NCBI GenBank assembly: GCA_031177685.1
Contig: JAPSGI010000018.1
Coordinates: forward strand, 1-52,549
Direction of reading: 5' to 3'
Source of the DNA: Solirubrobacteraceae bacterium
GTDB lineage: Bacteria; Actinomycetota; Thermoleophilia; Solirubrobacterales; Solirubrobacteraceae
Length of the DNA stretch: 52,549 nt
The translations under genes and the position numbers were made by a program. Below the pieces are notes generated by a model, which did not search any database, was not told the DNA's origin, and saw only the letters and a list, made by a program, of their open reading frames with translations. Below, in pieces: positions 17,005 through 24,893 of this stretch. Numbering within the stretch: position 1 is the first letter of the stretch; the number at the start of each line of letters is the position of its first letter.

Positions 17005-18243
17005 TCATTCGGGCGCGCCGGCGACCTCGCCGGCCGCGGCCGCCGGCAGCCCGGACCGCTCGCGCCGCAGCAGCAGCGCGCCGACGGCGAAGCCGGCCAC
17101 ATGGAGCAGCGCGGCGGCGAGGAGGACCGGCTCGGCGCCGCTCGCGGCGAGCGCGCCGGCGAGGCCCGCGCCGAGCGCGAAGGCGCCCACCTTCAGGCTC
17201 GCGGCGGTCATGAACACCTGGCCCTGGAGCTCCTGCGGCGCGAGCTGCTGGCGCGCCCCGATCTGGCCGCTGAGGCTCGGGCCCAGGGCGAAGCCGGCGA
17301 GTCCCACCACCGCGAGCGCGATGGGCAGCGAGGTCGCCAGCGGCCAGGCGAGCATCAGGACGCCGCCGGCGCCGAGCGCGCCCAGAGCGACGATCGCCGG
17401 CGGGCGGTGGTGCAGGACGCGGGCCAGTCCGAGCGCGCCGGCGATCGTCCCCGCCGCCATCGCCGCCCACAGGAAGCCCGCCACGTCGCGATCGAGGCGC
17501 AGGACCTCGGTCGCCAGCAGCGGGAAGCCGACCACGAGCGTCCCCCGCCCGGCCAGCGCGATCGAGGAGCCCACCGTGACGCCGAGCAGCGCGGGGACGT
17601 CGGCGATCGCGCGCAGGCCGGCGCGGATGCCGCCCGCCTCCTCACCGCGGGCCTCGCGCGCGGCGACGGGGACGCCGAGGATCAGCGTCAGCGCGACGAG
17701 CTTCAGACCCAGCTGCGTCGCGACGGCCGCCAGCGGGTCCGCGCCGAGCGCGAGCAGCGACGCCAGCGCCGGCCCGGCCACCAGCGCCGTGCCGTAGGTG
17801 GAGGCCTCCACCGCGTTGGCGGCGGGCAGGAGCGCGGGGCGGACCACGCCGGGGAGCAGCGTCGTGAAGCCCGCGGTGGAGAGCGGAAAGGTCACCCCGG
17901 CGGCCAGCGCCGGTACGAGCGCCGCCCAGGGCGCGCCGGCCTCCACGACGGCGATCAGCGCGACGAGGCAGGCGGCCATCACCGCCTGGTCGGCCGCCAG
18001 CAGGCGGACGGGGCGGCGCATCCGGTCCAGGACGCGTCCCAGCAGCGGCCCCGAGGCGAGGCTGGGCAGCGTGACGGCGGCGACGACGAGCCCGCCCAGC
18101 GCGGTGTCGCCCGAGGCCGCCACGACGTAGAGCAGGACCGCGACCGCGAACATCTCGTTCGACACGCGCGCGAGCAGCGCCGCCGCGAAAAGGCGCGGCC
18201 AGCCGCGCTCGCGCCGCAGCCGCGAGAAGGCTCCGGGCTCCAT
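17005..18243 (-). CDS. Major facilitator superfamily permease
   Basis: The 412-residue protein has about 12 hydrophobic segments and the MFS loop 2-3 motif in the form GPLLGRVLDRMRRPVRLL. The hydrophilic stretch around residue 200 (REARGEEAGGIRAGLRAI) marks the central loop between two six-helix halves. Such proteins usually export drugs or small metabolites; the substrate is unknown. ATG 18243 is preferred, with GATCAT 8 nt upstream; an in-frame GTG at 18261 would add six residues. It is divergent from the small carboxylase-epsilon-like gene, 58 bp apart. It ends 45 bp upstream of the next minus-strand gene, so a loose operon is possible. Confidence 0.85.
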   Translation of the reverse strand: MEPGAFSRLRRERGWPRLFAAALLARVSNEMFAVAVLLYVVAASGDTALGGLVVAAVTLPSLASGPLLGRVLDRMRRPVRLLAADQAVMAACLVALIAVVEAGAPWAALVPALAAGVTFPLSTAGFTTLLPGVVRPALLPAANAVEASTYGTALVAGPALASLLALGADPLAAVATQLGLKLVALTLILGVPVAAREARGEEAGGIRAGLRAIADVPALLGVTVGSSIALAGRGTLVVGFPLLATEVLRLDRDVAGFLWAAMAAGTIAGALGLARVLHHRPPAIVALGALGAGGVLMLAWPLATSLPIALAVVGLAGFALGPSLSGQIGARQQLAPQELQGQVFMTAASLKVGAFALGAGLAGALAASGAEPVLLAAALLHVAGFAVGALLLRRERSGLPAAAAGEVAGAPE

Positions 18244-18286
18244 GCGCGCCGATGATCGCACGGCGCCCGCGTCCCGCCGCCTCGTC

Positions 18287-18292
18287 TAGATT
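18287..18292 (+). promoter_or_regulatory. -10 hexamer for the small epsilon-like gene
   Basis: TAGATT ends 9 nt before ATG 18302. Confidence 0.5.
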
Positions 18293-18301
18293 GCGGCGCC
18301 C

Positions 18302-18532
18302 ATGGTCAATCGCCGCCCGGACCTGCGCATCGTCGCGCCGACGGCCTCGCCGGAGGAGGCGGCGGCCGTTGTGGCGGCGCTCGAGCGCTTCATGCGCGAC
18401 ACGGCGCCCGCGCCCGCCGCGGATGCCGTTCCGGCGCCCAACCCGTGGGCGCGCGCCGCGCTCCTGGAGGCGACGGGCCGGGAGCCGGACGCGCCCTCGC
18501 CGTGGGGCGACCCGCATCCATGGGGTCGCTAG
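18302..18532 (+). CDS. Small protein resembling the acyl-CoA carboxylase epsilon subunit
   Basis: The 76-residue product begins with a short strand (DLRIVAPTASPEEAAAVVAAL), runs through a helix and an Ala/Pro linker, and ends with tryptophan-rich NPWARAALLEATGRE and PWGDPHPWG. Actinobacterial acyl-CoA carboxylase epsilon subunits are small, have a PEELAAL-type helix and a tryptophan motif, and bridge alpha and beta subunits. The match is by pattern only. The beta and alpha genes are 7 kb and 16 kb away, so the link is tentative. Its last 13 nt overlap the start of the next gene. Confidence 0.5.
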   Translation: MVNRRPDLRIVAPTASPEEAAAVVAALERFMRDTAPAPAADAVPAPNPWARAALLEATGREPDAPSPWGDPHPWGR

Positions 18533-19911
18533 CCGCCGGCGCACTCCTGGTCGCCGTGCTCGCGCTCGCCGCGCCGGCGTCCGCCGCCGACTGGACGACC
18601 TACGGATTCGACTGGGCGCGCACGAACGAGAACCCGGCCGAAAGCCGGCTGGGCGTCGCCAACGCCGCGTCGCTGCGTGAGGTCTGGGCGGCTCCTCTGC
18701 AGGGAGTGGCCAACGCGCAGCCGCTGGTCGTCGCGGGCGTGCGGCTGCGCGGCGGGCGGCGGGCGCAGCTGGTCCTCGCGGCGACCGAGCACGGGATCCT
18801 GTCCGCCCACGACGCCGCCACCGGTGCCCGCGTCTGGCGCCGCGCGCTGGGCACGCGCCGCACGCGCTGCGCCGACCTCCCGCGCGGGCTGTACGGGATC
18901 AGCTCCACGCCGGTGGTCGATCGCCGCGCCGGCCTGGTCTACGCCGTGTCCGGGGACGGGCGCGCGCACGCGCTGAGCCTCGCCACCGGCTCGCAGCGGC
19001 GCGGCTGGCCGGTCCGCGTCACGACCGCGCCCGCGCGCGAGTACGTATGGGGCGCGCTGGCGCTGCGCGCGGGCCGCCTCTACGCGGCCACCTCGTCGCA
19101 CTGCTCCAACGCCTTCTACCGCGGCCGGCTCGTGGCGATCGACGTGCGGCGCGCGCGCCTCGCCCGCACGTGGCTGCCGCTGCACCCGCGCCGCCGCGGC
19201 GGCGGGATGTGGGGCTGGGGCGGCATGTCGATCGACCGCGCGACCGGCGACGTGTTCGTCGCGACCAGCGACGCGCTCGCGCCGCCGGCGCACGCGCGCG
19301 GAGCCGACAGCGTCGCCCGGCTGACCGCGGACCTGCGCCCGCGCGCGCTGAACCGCCCGCCGACGCCGGACGTCCAGGACGCGGAGTTCGGCGGGGCGCC
19401 CACGCTGTTGCGGGCCCCCGGCTGCCCGCCCCAGCTCGCGGTCACGCACAAGTCCGGCGCGCTGTTCCTCTACGACCGCGACCGCCTCGCCACCGGCCCG
19501 CGCCAGACGCTGCAGATCGGCCGCCGCGGCTTCCTCGGGACGTACGGGACGTATGCCTGGTCGGCCGCGTCCCGGACGCTGTTCGTCGCCAACAACTCCA
19601 CCGGCGACCACCCCCACGGCCTGCTCGCGTTGCGCCTCGGCACCGACTGCCGGCTGGCGCAGGCGTGGGCGCAGCCCGTCGGGCCGGACCCGGCCGTCAA
19701 CAGCCCGCCGGTCGTGGCCAACGGCGTCGTGTATTTCGCGACGGGCTTCGGCCGCGAGGTGCACGCCTTCGAGGCCGCCACCGGCCGGCCGCTGTGGACC
19801 GGCCCCCGCCTCACCGCCGCCGCCTACGGCGCCCCGACCGTCGCCAACGGCCGCCTCTACGTCGCCGCCTGGGACGAGCGGCTGCGCGCCTACGCACCGG
19901 CTCAGCCGTAA
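18520..19911 (+). CDS. Secreted PQQ-like/WD-type beta-propeller protein
   Basis: The 463-residue product starts at ATG 18520, inside the end of the previous gene. Its signal peptide (GSLAAGALLVAVLALAAPASA) ends near residue 23. Repeats of the form HDAATGARVWRRAL, HALSLATGSQRRGW and HAFEAATGRPLWTGP are the strand-turn-strand units of PQQ-type propeller blades, with YGISSTPVVD and NSPPVVANGVVYFATG between them. Residues needed for PQQ and calcium catalysis are not clear, so it may be a binding or scaffold protein. It is coupled to the small upstream gene by the 13-nt overlap. Confidence 0.8.
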   Translation: MGSLAAGALLVAVLALAAPASAADWTTYGFDWARTNENPAESRLGVANAASLREVWAAPLQGVANAQPLVVAGVRLRGGRRAQLVLAATEHGILSAHDAATGARVWRRALGTRRTRCADLPRGLYGISSTPVVDRRAGLVYAVSGDGRAHALSLATGSQRRGWPVRVTTAPAREYVWGALALRAGRLYAATSSHCSNAFYRGRLVAIDVRRARLARTWLPLHPRRRGGGMWGWGGMSIDRATGDVFVATSDALAPPAHARGADSVARLTADLRPRALNRPPTPDVQDAEFGGAPTLLRAPGCPPQLAVTHKSGALFLYDRDRLATGPRQTLQIGRRGFLGTYGTYAWSAASRTLFVANNSTGDHPHGLLALRLGTDCRLAQAWAQPVGPDPAVNSPPVVANGVVYFATGFGREVHAFEAATGRPLWTGPRLTAAAYGAPTVANGRLYVAAWDERLRAYAPAQP

Positions 19912-19937
19912 ATGGCCGAAACAAGACAGGGATTTGG

Positions 19938-19943
19938 TACATT
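19938..19943 (+). promoter_or_regulatory. Candidate -10 for the sulfate-assimilation operon
   Basis: TACATT lies in a short A/T-rich island (19911-19945) after the propeller gene. It would give a leader of about 33 nt that includes the sir Shine-Dalgarno site. The -35 is unclear. Confidence 0.4.
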
Positions 19944-19967
19944 CTGCGGCTCCGGTCTGCAAGCGCG

Positions 19968-19973
19968 AAGGAG
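19968..19973 (+). promoter_or_regulatory. Shine-Dalgarno sequence of sir
   Basis: AAGGAG lies 9 nt before ATG 19983 and decides that start. Confidence 0.7.
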
Positions 19974-19982
19974 ATCTCCCCC

Positions 19983-21806
19983 ATGGAACCGACGTCGGCC
20001 CCCAGCGAGCGCAAGGGGCGCCCCGGGTCGCTCGAGAACCCCGAGGTCCTCGAGAACGTGCCCGGGCACGTCATCCCGATCATCGAGCGCGAGTTCGACG
20101 ACTTCGACACGGAGGCCGGCAAGTTCCTCGAGGGCGACACGCCCGAGGACCAGTTCATCGGCTTTCGCCTGAAGCAGGGCGTCTACGGCCAGCGCCAGGC
20201 CGACGTCCAGATGATCCGCGTGAAGCTGCCCTTCGGCGGGATCACGCCCGAGCAGATGGAGACCTTCGCCGACGTGGTCGAGCGCTGGGCGCCGCTGAAC
20301 AAGGCGCACATCACCACGCGCCAGAACATCCAGATCCACCACGTCCCGCTGCGCGACGCCGCCCAGCTGATCCGCGCGATCTCCGACGCCGGCCTGTCCT
20401 CGCGCGAGGGCTGCGGGAACACGGTGCGCAACGTGACGGGCGATCCGTGGGCCGGCGTGTGCGAGAACGAGCTGTTCGACCCGACGCCCTACGTGGGCGC
20501 CTACGTGCGCTACTTCGTCCGCCACCCCACGACGCAGCTGATGCCGCGCAAGGTCAAGACGGCGTTCACCGCCACCGACGAGGACCGCGCGATCACCGGC
20601 ATCCACGACGTCGCCTACATCCCGCGCATCCGCGACGGGGTGCGCGGCTTCGAGATGCGCGTGGGCGGCGGGACCTCGATCATGCCGCGCGTCGCGCCCA
20701 CGCTGCACGACTTCGTCCGCGCCGACGACGGCGAGTACCTCAAGTACGCCGAGGCGGTCTTCCGCATCTTCAACCGCCAGGAGTGGCTGCGCGCCAACCG
20801 CGCGCGCGCGCGAATCAAGGTGTTCGTCGACAAGTACGGCATCGAGGAGCTGCGCCGCCAGGTGGAGGAGGAGCTGCAGGGCGAGTGGGTCGCCGAGCGC
20901 GACTTCGATCCCGGCCCGCTGCTGTTCCTGCACGACGAGGAGGCGGGCGCGCCGGCGCCGCCCACCGCCTACGGCAGTCCCAACGGCGACAACCGCGACT
21001 ACGAGCGCTGGGTCACCTCCAACGTCAAGGCGCAGCGCCAGGCCGGGTTCTCCACCGCGCAGGTCAAGGTGACGCGCGGCGACCTCACGCCGGAGCAGTT
21101 CCGCGGCCTGGCTCAGATCATGCGCGACTTCAGCGGCGGCTACGCCCGCACCACGGTCGAGCAGAACCTCGTGCTGCGCTGGGTGCGCGACGAGAGCCTG
21201 TATGACCTGTGGACGCGGCTGGGCGAGCTGGGACTGGGCGACCCCGGCGCCGACGAGATCACCGACGTCGTCAGCTGCCCCGGCACCGACTCCTGCAAGC
21301 TCGGGATCACCAGTTCGATGGGCCTCAACGCCGCGGTGCAGCAACGCCTGGAGGAGATGCGCATCGACGATCCCCTCACGCGGAAGATCCACATCAAGAT
21401 GAGCGGCTGCCCCAACGGGTGCAGCCAGCACCACATCGCCAACATCGGGTTCTACGGGGCGTCGATCAAGGTGGGCGACAAGACCGTGCCCGCCTACGTC
21501 GCGCACATCGGCGGCCGCTACGAGGGCGGGGAGGTCGTCTACGGCACCCGCCTGAAGGTGCGGCTGCCCGCCAAGCGCGTCCCGGACGCGATCGAGCGCT
21601 GGCTGCGCGCCTACGAGTCCCAGCGCGAGGAGGGCGAGGAGTTCAACGTCTACGCCGAACGCGTGGGCGCGGTCGCCTTCGAGGACATGGTGCGCGACCT
21701 CGCACTCCCGCCCGAGTTCTCCCTCGAGACGATGCAGATGTTCGTCGACTGGAAGCAGAACGCACCCTTCGAGGTGATTCGGGGCGAGGGCGAGTGCGCG
21801 GTGTGA
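19983..21806 (+). CDS. sir: Ferredoxin-dependent sulfite (or nitrite) reductase
   Basis: The enzyme reduces sulfite to sulfide by six electrons at a siroheme coupled to a 4Fe-4S cluster. The 607-residue product contains the ferredoxin-like half-domains (ITTRQNIQIHHVPL; STAQVKVTRGDLTPEQFRGL) and the cluster/siroheme cysteines CPGTDSC (432, 438) and SGCPNGCSQHH (476, 480). Siroheme-contacting basic residues are present in REGCGNTVRN. Sulfite and nitrite reductases of this family look alike. The downstream cysH, a TauE-family gene and cysD argue for sulfite. The stop overlaps the cysH start (GTGA), indicating coupled translation. Confidence 0.92.
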   Translation: MEPTSAPSERKGRPGSLENPEVLENVPGHVIPIIEREFDDFDTEAGKFLEGDTPEDQFIGFRLKQGVYGQRQADVQMIRVKLPFGGITPEQMETFADVVERWAPLNKAHITTRQNIQIHHVPLRDAAQLIRAISDAGLSSREGCGNTVRNVTGDPWAGVCENELFDPTPYVGAYVRYFVRHPTTQLMPRKVKTAFTATDEDRAITGIHDVAYIPRIRDGVRGFEMRVGGGTSIMPRVAPTLHDFVRADDGEYLKYAEAVFRIFNRQEWLRANRARARIKVFVDKYGIEELRRQVEEELQGEWVAERDFDPGPLLFLHDEEAGAPAPPTAYGSPNGDNRDYERWVTSNVKAQRQAGFSTAQVKVTRGDLTPEQFRGLAQIMRDFSGGYARTTVEQNLVLRWVRDESLYDLWTRLGELGLGDPGADEITDVVSCPGTDSCKLGITSSMGLNAAVQQRLEEMRIDDPLTRKIHIKMSGCPNGCSQHHIANIGFYGASIKVGDKTVPAYVAHIGGRYEGGEVVYGTRLKVRLPAKRVPDAIERWLRAYESQREEGEEFNVYAERVGAVAFEDMVRDLALPPEFSLETMQMFVDWKQNAPFEVIRGEGECAV

Positions 21807-22399
21807 GCACAGACGTCCTGCGCGATGCGGTCGCTCGCTTCGGCGACGGGCTGGTCGTGGCGTGCTCGTTTCAGAAGGAGGAGTCGGTCCTGCTCGACCT
21901 CCTGCTGCCGCTGCAGCCCGACGCGCGCGTGTTCACGATCGACACGGGTGTGCTGTTCCCGGAGACGCTGCAGACCTGGCGCGCGTTCGAGGAGCGCTGG
22001 GACCTCAAGGTCGAGGTCGTCGAGGCCAAGGCCGACCCGCCGTGGACCGGCAACGGGCACTGCTGCTCGAACGGCGCCAAGGCCGCCGCGCTGGATCGCG
22101 CCCTGGAGGGCGCGACGGCGTGGGTGACCGGCCTGCGGCGCGAGCAGGCGCCGACCCGCGAGAGCGTCGAGCTGCTCGCGCGCGACCGGCGCGGCCTGTG
22201 GAAGGTCAACCCGCTGGCCGACTGGACGGACAGGGACGTGTGGGCGCACATCGCGGCGCACGACCTGCCGTACAACCCGTTGCACGACCGCGGCTACGCC
22301 TCGATCGGCTGCGCGCCCTGCACGCAGCCCGGCGAGGGCCGCGAGGGCCGCTGGGCGGGACAGGACAAGACCGAGTGCGGACTGCACGTGGAGGCGTGA
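21803..22399 (+). CDS. cysH: 4Fe-4S adenylylsulfate (APS) reductase
   Basis: CysH reduces APS to sulfite with thioredoxin as donor. The 198-residue product begins at GTG 21803 and contains the PP-loop-like segment VVACSFQKEESVLLD. The four cluster cysteines that mark APS rather than PAPS reductases are present as CC at 87-88 and CAPC at 170-173. The catalytic cysteine is in ECGLH (192). The region around the first pair, GHCCSNGAK, is shorter and unlike the common CCxxRK form, so the protein is at the short end of the family. It lies between sir and the TauE-family gene. Confidence 0.9.
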   Translation: MSTDVLRDAVARFGDGLVVACSFQKEESVLLDLLLPLQPDARVFTIDTGVLFPETLQTWRAFEERWDLKVEVVEAKADPPWTGNGHCCSNGAKAAALDRALEGATAWVTGLRREQAPTRESVELLARDRRGLWKVNPLADWTDRDVWAHIAAHDLPYNPLHDRGYASIGCAPCTQPGEGREGRWAGQDKTECGLHVEA

Positions 22400-22403
22400 C
22401 CCC

Positions 22404-23312
22404 GTGGATCCGCTGATCGTCGTCTTCGGCCTCGGCGTCGGGATCCTCGTCGGCATGACGGGGATCGGCGGCGGCTCGCTGATGACGCCGCTGCTGATCA
22501 TCTTCGCCGGGGTCAAGCCCGTGATGGCCATCGGGACGGACCTCGCGTACGGCGCGATCACCAAGACCGTGGGCGGCTGGCGCCACTGGCGCAAGGGCAC
22601 CGTGGACTTCGGCGTGTCGTGGTGGCTGGCGGGCGGGAGCGTCCCCGGCTCGCTGGTCGGCGTGTGGCTGCTGGACCGCCTGCACCACCGCTACGGCAAG
22701 GGCTTCGACGACACGCTGCTGCTGGCGGTGGCCGGCGCGCTGCTCGTGGTGTCGTTGGCGATCCTGGCGCGCGCGCTGTTCATGCCGCGCCTGGTGGCCA
22801 AGGAGCGCGAGAAAGTGGAGATGACGCGCCGGGTGAAGGTGACGGCCGTGGGCATCGGGCTGGTGCTCGGGCTGGTCCTCGGCTTCACCTCGGTGGGCAG
22901 CGGCGCGCTGATCGGCCTGGCGCTGATCCTGGTCTTCCACCTGACGCCGCACCGCGTGGTGGGGACCGACGTCTTCCACGCCGCCGTGCTGCTGTGGGTG
23001 GCCGGGCTGGCGCACTTCGCGTCCGGAAACGTCGACCTCGTGCTGATGGCCAACATCCTGCTGGGCTCCGTGCCGGGGGTGTGGGTCGGGACGAACCTGA
23101 TGACGCGCGTGTCGTCCAACGGGCTGCGCCCGGCGCTGGGATGCGTGCTGCTGGGCTCGGCGCTCGGCGTGGCCTCCAAGGCGGGCATCCCCGTCCCGGT
23201 CGCCGCGATCGTCGGGCTTCCCCTGACCGCCGGGGTCGTGGCCTGGGTCACGCTGCGCATCCGGCCGCCGCTGCCGCCCCGCTCCACTCCGATCGCGAGC
23301 GAGGCGTCGTGA
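22404..23312 (+). CDS. TauE/SafE family membrane transporter
   Basis: The 302-residue integral membrane protein has two repeats, each opening with the glycine-rich helix typical of the family (VGILVGMTGIGGGSLMTPLL and LVLGFTSVGSGALIGLAL), and about eight hydrophobic segments. Family members move sulfite, sulfoacetate, taurine-derived anions or sulfate. Its place between cysH and cysD, 4 nt after the cysH stop and overlapping the cysD start (GTGA), makes a sulfur oxyanion the likely substrate. Direction of transport cannot be read from sequence. Confidence 0.88.
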   Translation: MDPLIVVFGLGVGILVGMTGIGGGSLMTPLLIIFAGVKPVMAIGTDLAYGAITKTVGGWRHWRKGTVDFGVSWWLAGGSVPGSLVGVWLLDRLHHRYGKGFDDTLLLAVAGALLVVSLAILARALFMPRLVAKEREKVEMTRRVKVTAVGIGLVLGLVLGFTSVGSGALIGLALILVFHLTPHRVVGTDVFHAAVLLWVAGLAHFASGNVDLVLMANILLGSVPGVWVGTNLMTRVSSNGLRPALGCVLLGSALGVASKAGIPVPVAAIVGLPLTAGVVAWVTLRIRPPLPPRSTPIASEAS

Positions 23313-24223
23313 ACGCGGCGCACTACGAGCTGTCCCACCTGCGCGCGCTGGAGGCGGAGGCCGTCCACATCATGCGCGAGGTCGCGGCCGAGCTGGAGCG
23401 CCCGGTGCTGCTGTTCTCCGGCGGCAAGGACTCGATCGTCCTGCTGCGCCTGGCCGAGAAGGCGTTTCGCCCGGCGCGCTTCCCCTTCCCGATCATGCAC
23501 GTGGACACGGGACACAACTTCCCCGAAGTGATCGAGTTCCGCGACCGCCGCGTCGCCGAGCTGGGCGAGGAGCTGATCGTGGCCTCGGTGCAGGAGTCGA
23601 TCGACAGCGGGCGCGCGGTGGAGGAGCTGGGCCCGCGCGCATCGCGCAACCGCCTGCAGACGGTGACGCTGCTCGACGCGATCGAGGAGCACAGGTTCGA
23701 CGCGGCGTTCGGCGGCGCGCGGCGCGACGAGGAGCGCGCGCGGGCCAAGGAGCGCGTGTTCTCCTTCCGCGACGACTTCGGCCAGTGGGACCCCAAGCGC
23801 CAGCGCCCCGAGCTGTGGAGCCTCTACAACGGGCGCATCCGCCGCGGCGAGCACGTGCGCGTGTTCCCGATCTCCAACTGGACCGAGCTCGACGTGTGGC
23901 GCTACATCGAGGAGGAGGGCCTGGAGGTCCCGCCGATCTACTTCGCCCACCGGCGCCAGGTGTTCCGCCGCGACGGGATGCTCTACGCGGTCTCCCCGTA
24001 CGTCGAGCTGATGGACGGCGAGGAGCCCTTCGAGGCCTCGGTGCGCTACCGGACCGTGGGCGACATGTCGTGCACGGGCGGGGTGCAGTCGGAGGCGGTG
24101 GACATCCGCAGCGTGGTCGCGGAGATCGCCACGACCCGGATCACCGAGCGCGGCGAGACGCGCGCGGACGACCGGGTGACCGAAGCCGCGATGGAGGACC
24201 GCAAGCGCGAGGGCTACTTCTGA
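23309..24223 (+). CDS. cysD: Sulfate adenylyltransferase subunit 2
   Basis: CysD is the ATP-pyrophosphatase subunit of ATP sulfurylase; with CysN it makes APS from ATP and sulfate. The 304-residue product has the PP-loop LLFSGGKDSIVLLRLAEKA near residues 31-49, HVDTGHNFPEVIEFRD, and the family segments FGGARRDEERARAKER and FPISNWTELDVWRYIEEE. The start is GTG 23309, overlapping the transporter stop. Normally cysN follows directly. Here a Uma2 gene on the opposite strand intervenes, and its stop overlaps the cysD stop region by 10 nt. Confidence 0.95.
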   Translation: MNAAHYELSHLRALEAEAVHIMREVAAELERPVLLFSGGKDSIVLLRLAEKAFRPARFPFPIMHVDTGHNFPEVIEFRDRRVAELGEELIVASVQESIDSGRAVEELGPRASRNRLQTVTLLDAIEEHRFDAAFGGARRDEERARAKERVFSFRDDFGQWDPKRQRPELWSLYNGRIRRGEHVRVFPISNWTELDVWRYIEEEGLEVPPIYFAHRRQVFRRDGMLYAVSPYVELMDGEEPFEASVRYRTVGDMSCTGGVQSEAVDIRSVVAEIATTRITERGETRADDRVTEAAMEDRKREGYF

Positions 24224-24789
24224 TGCTCGCCGGAGACCGCGAAGATCTCTTGGACGCGCAGCGCGAAGCCGGGGAGGTTGGGCGAGGTAAGCGTGTCGTC
24301 TTCGGACAGCTCCGCGGAGGCGTCGAAGCGAGGCTCGTCGCGGCGGGTGCGGCGCCGGACCACGACGGTCCGGGCCTCCGGGTCCACGAGCCAGAGCTCG
24401 CCCACGCCCCAGCCGGCGTAGCGCTCGCTCTTGACCCCGACGTCGTACTTCCAGGTCGAGGGGGAGCGAACCTCTACGACGACGTCGGGCGGCTGGAGCT
24501 GGGCGGACGCCATGACGGCGACCCGCGAGCGGTCCGCGTACCAGACGACGTCCGGCGCCAGGACGTCGCGGTCGGAGATGCGCAGGTCGACCGGGAGGCT
24601 GACGGCGCCTCTGCCGCCTATGTCCTCGATCCAACGCCGCAGGGAGATCGCGATGGTCAGGGCGATCTCCTGGTGGAACCAGGTCGGCTCGTTCACCAGG
24701 ATGCGCCCGTCGATGAGCTCCTCGCGCCAACGGGTCGGCGGGCGCGCCAGGAAGGCGTCGGCGTCCATGAGCTGCTCGGTGAGGGCCAT
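24214..24789 (-). CDS. Uma2 (DUF820) family PD-(D/E)XK nuclease-like protein
   Basis: The 191-residue product has the Uma2 pattern: EELIDGRILV near residue 24, a central LAPDVVWYADR strand, and the catalytic-type core PPDVVVEVRSPSTWKYDVGVKSERYAGWGVGELWLVD region (about 104-139) with Asp, Glu and a downstream lysine. Family members share the restriction-endonuclease fold; their biological role is unsettled. It sits antisense between cysD and cysN, shares a divergent region of 104 bp with cysN and overlaps cysD by 10 nt. TACCTT lies 6 nt before its ATG, so it likely has its own leaderless promoter. Confidence 0.85.
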   Translation of the reverse strand: MALTEQLMDADAFLARPPTRWREELIDGRILVNEPTWFHQEIALTIAISLRRWIEDIGGRGAVSLPVDLRISDRDVLAPDVVWYADRSRVAVMASAQLQPPDVVVEVRSPSTWKYDVGVKSERYAGWGVGELWLVDPEARTVVVRRRTRRDEPRFDASAELSEDDTLTSPNLPGFALRVQEIFAVSGEHQK

Positions 24790-24795
24790 GAGGTC

Positions 24796-24801
24796 AAGGT
24801 A
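24796..24801 (-). promoter_or_regulatory. -10 hexamer for the Uma2 gene
   Basis: TACCTT on the minus strand ends 6 nt before ATG 24789. Confidence 0.45.
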
Positions 24802-24880
24802 CCGATAGTCGGCAGATCGGTCCAGCCTCACGTTGCCCCCCGCGGCGTGTCGCGTGGCGCGCGGAACGTCACAAGTCCGT

Positions 24881-24886
24881 GGGGAG
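24881..24886 (+). promoter_or_regulatory. Shine-Dalgarno sequence of cysN
   Basis: GGGGAG lies 7 nt before GTG 24894. It favours that start over the in-frame GTG at 24879. Confidence 0.6.
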
Positions 24887-24893
24887 CCCGCGC

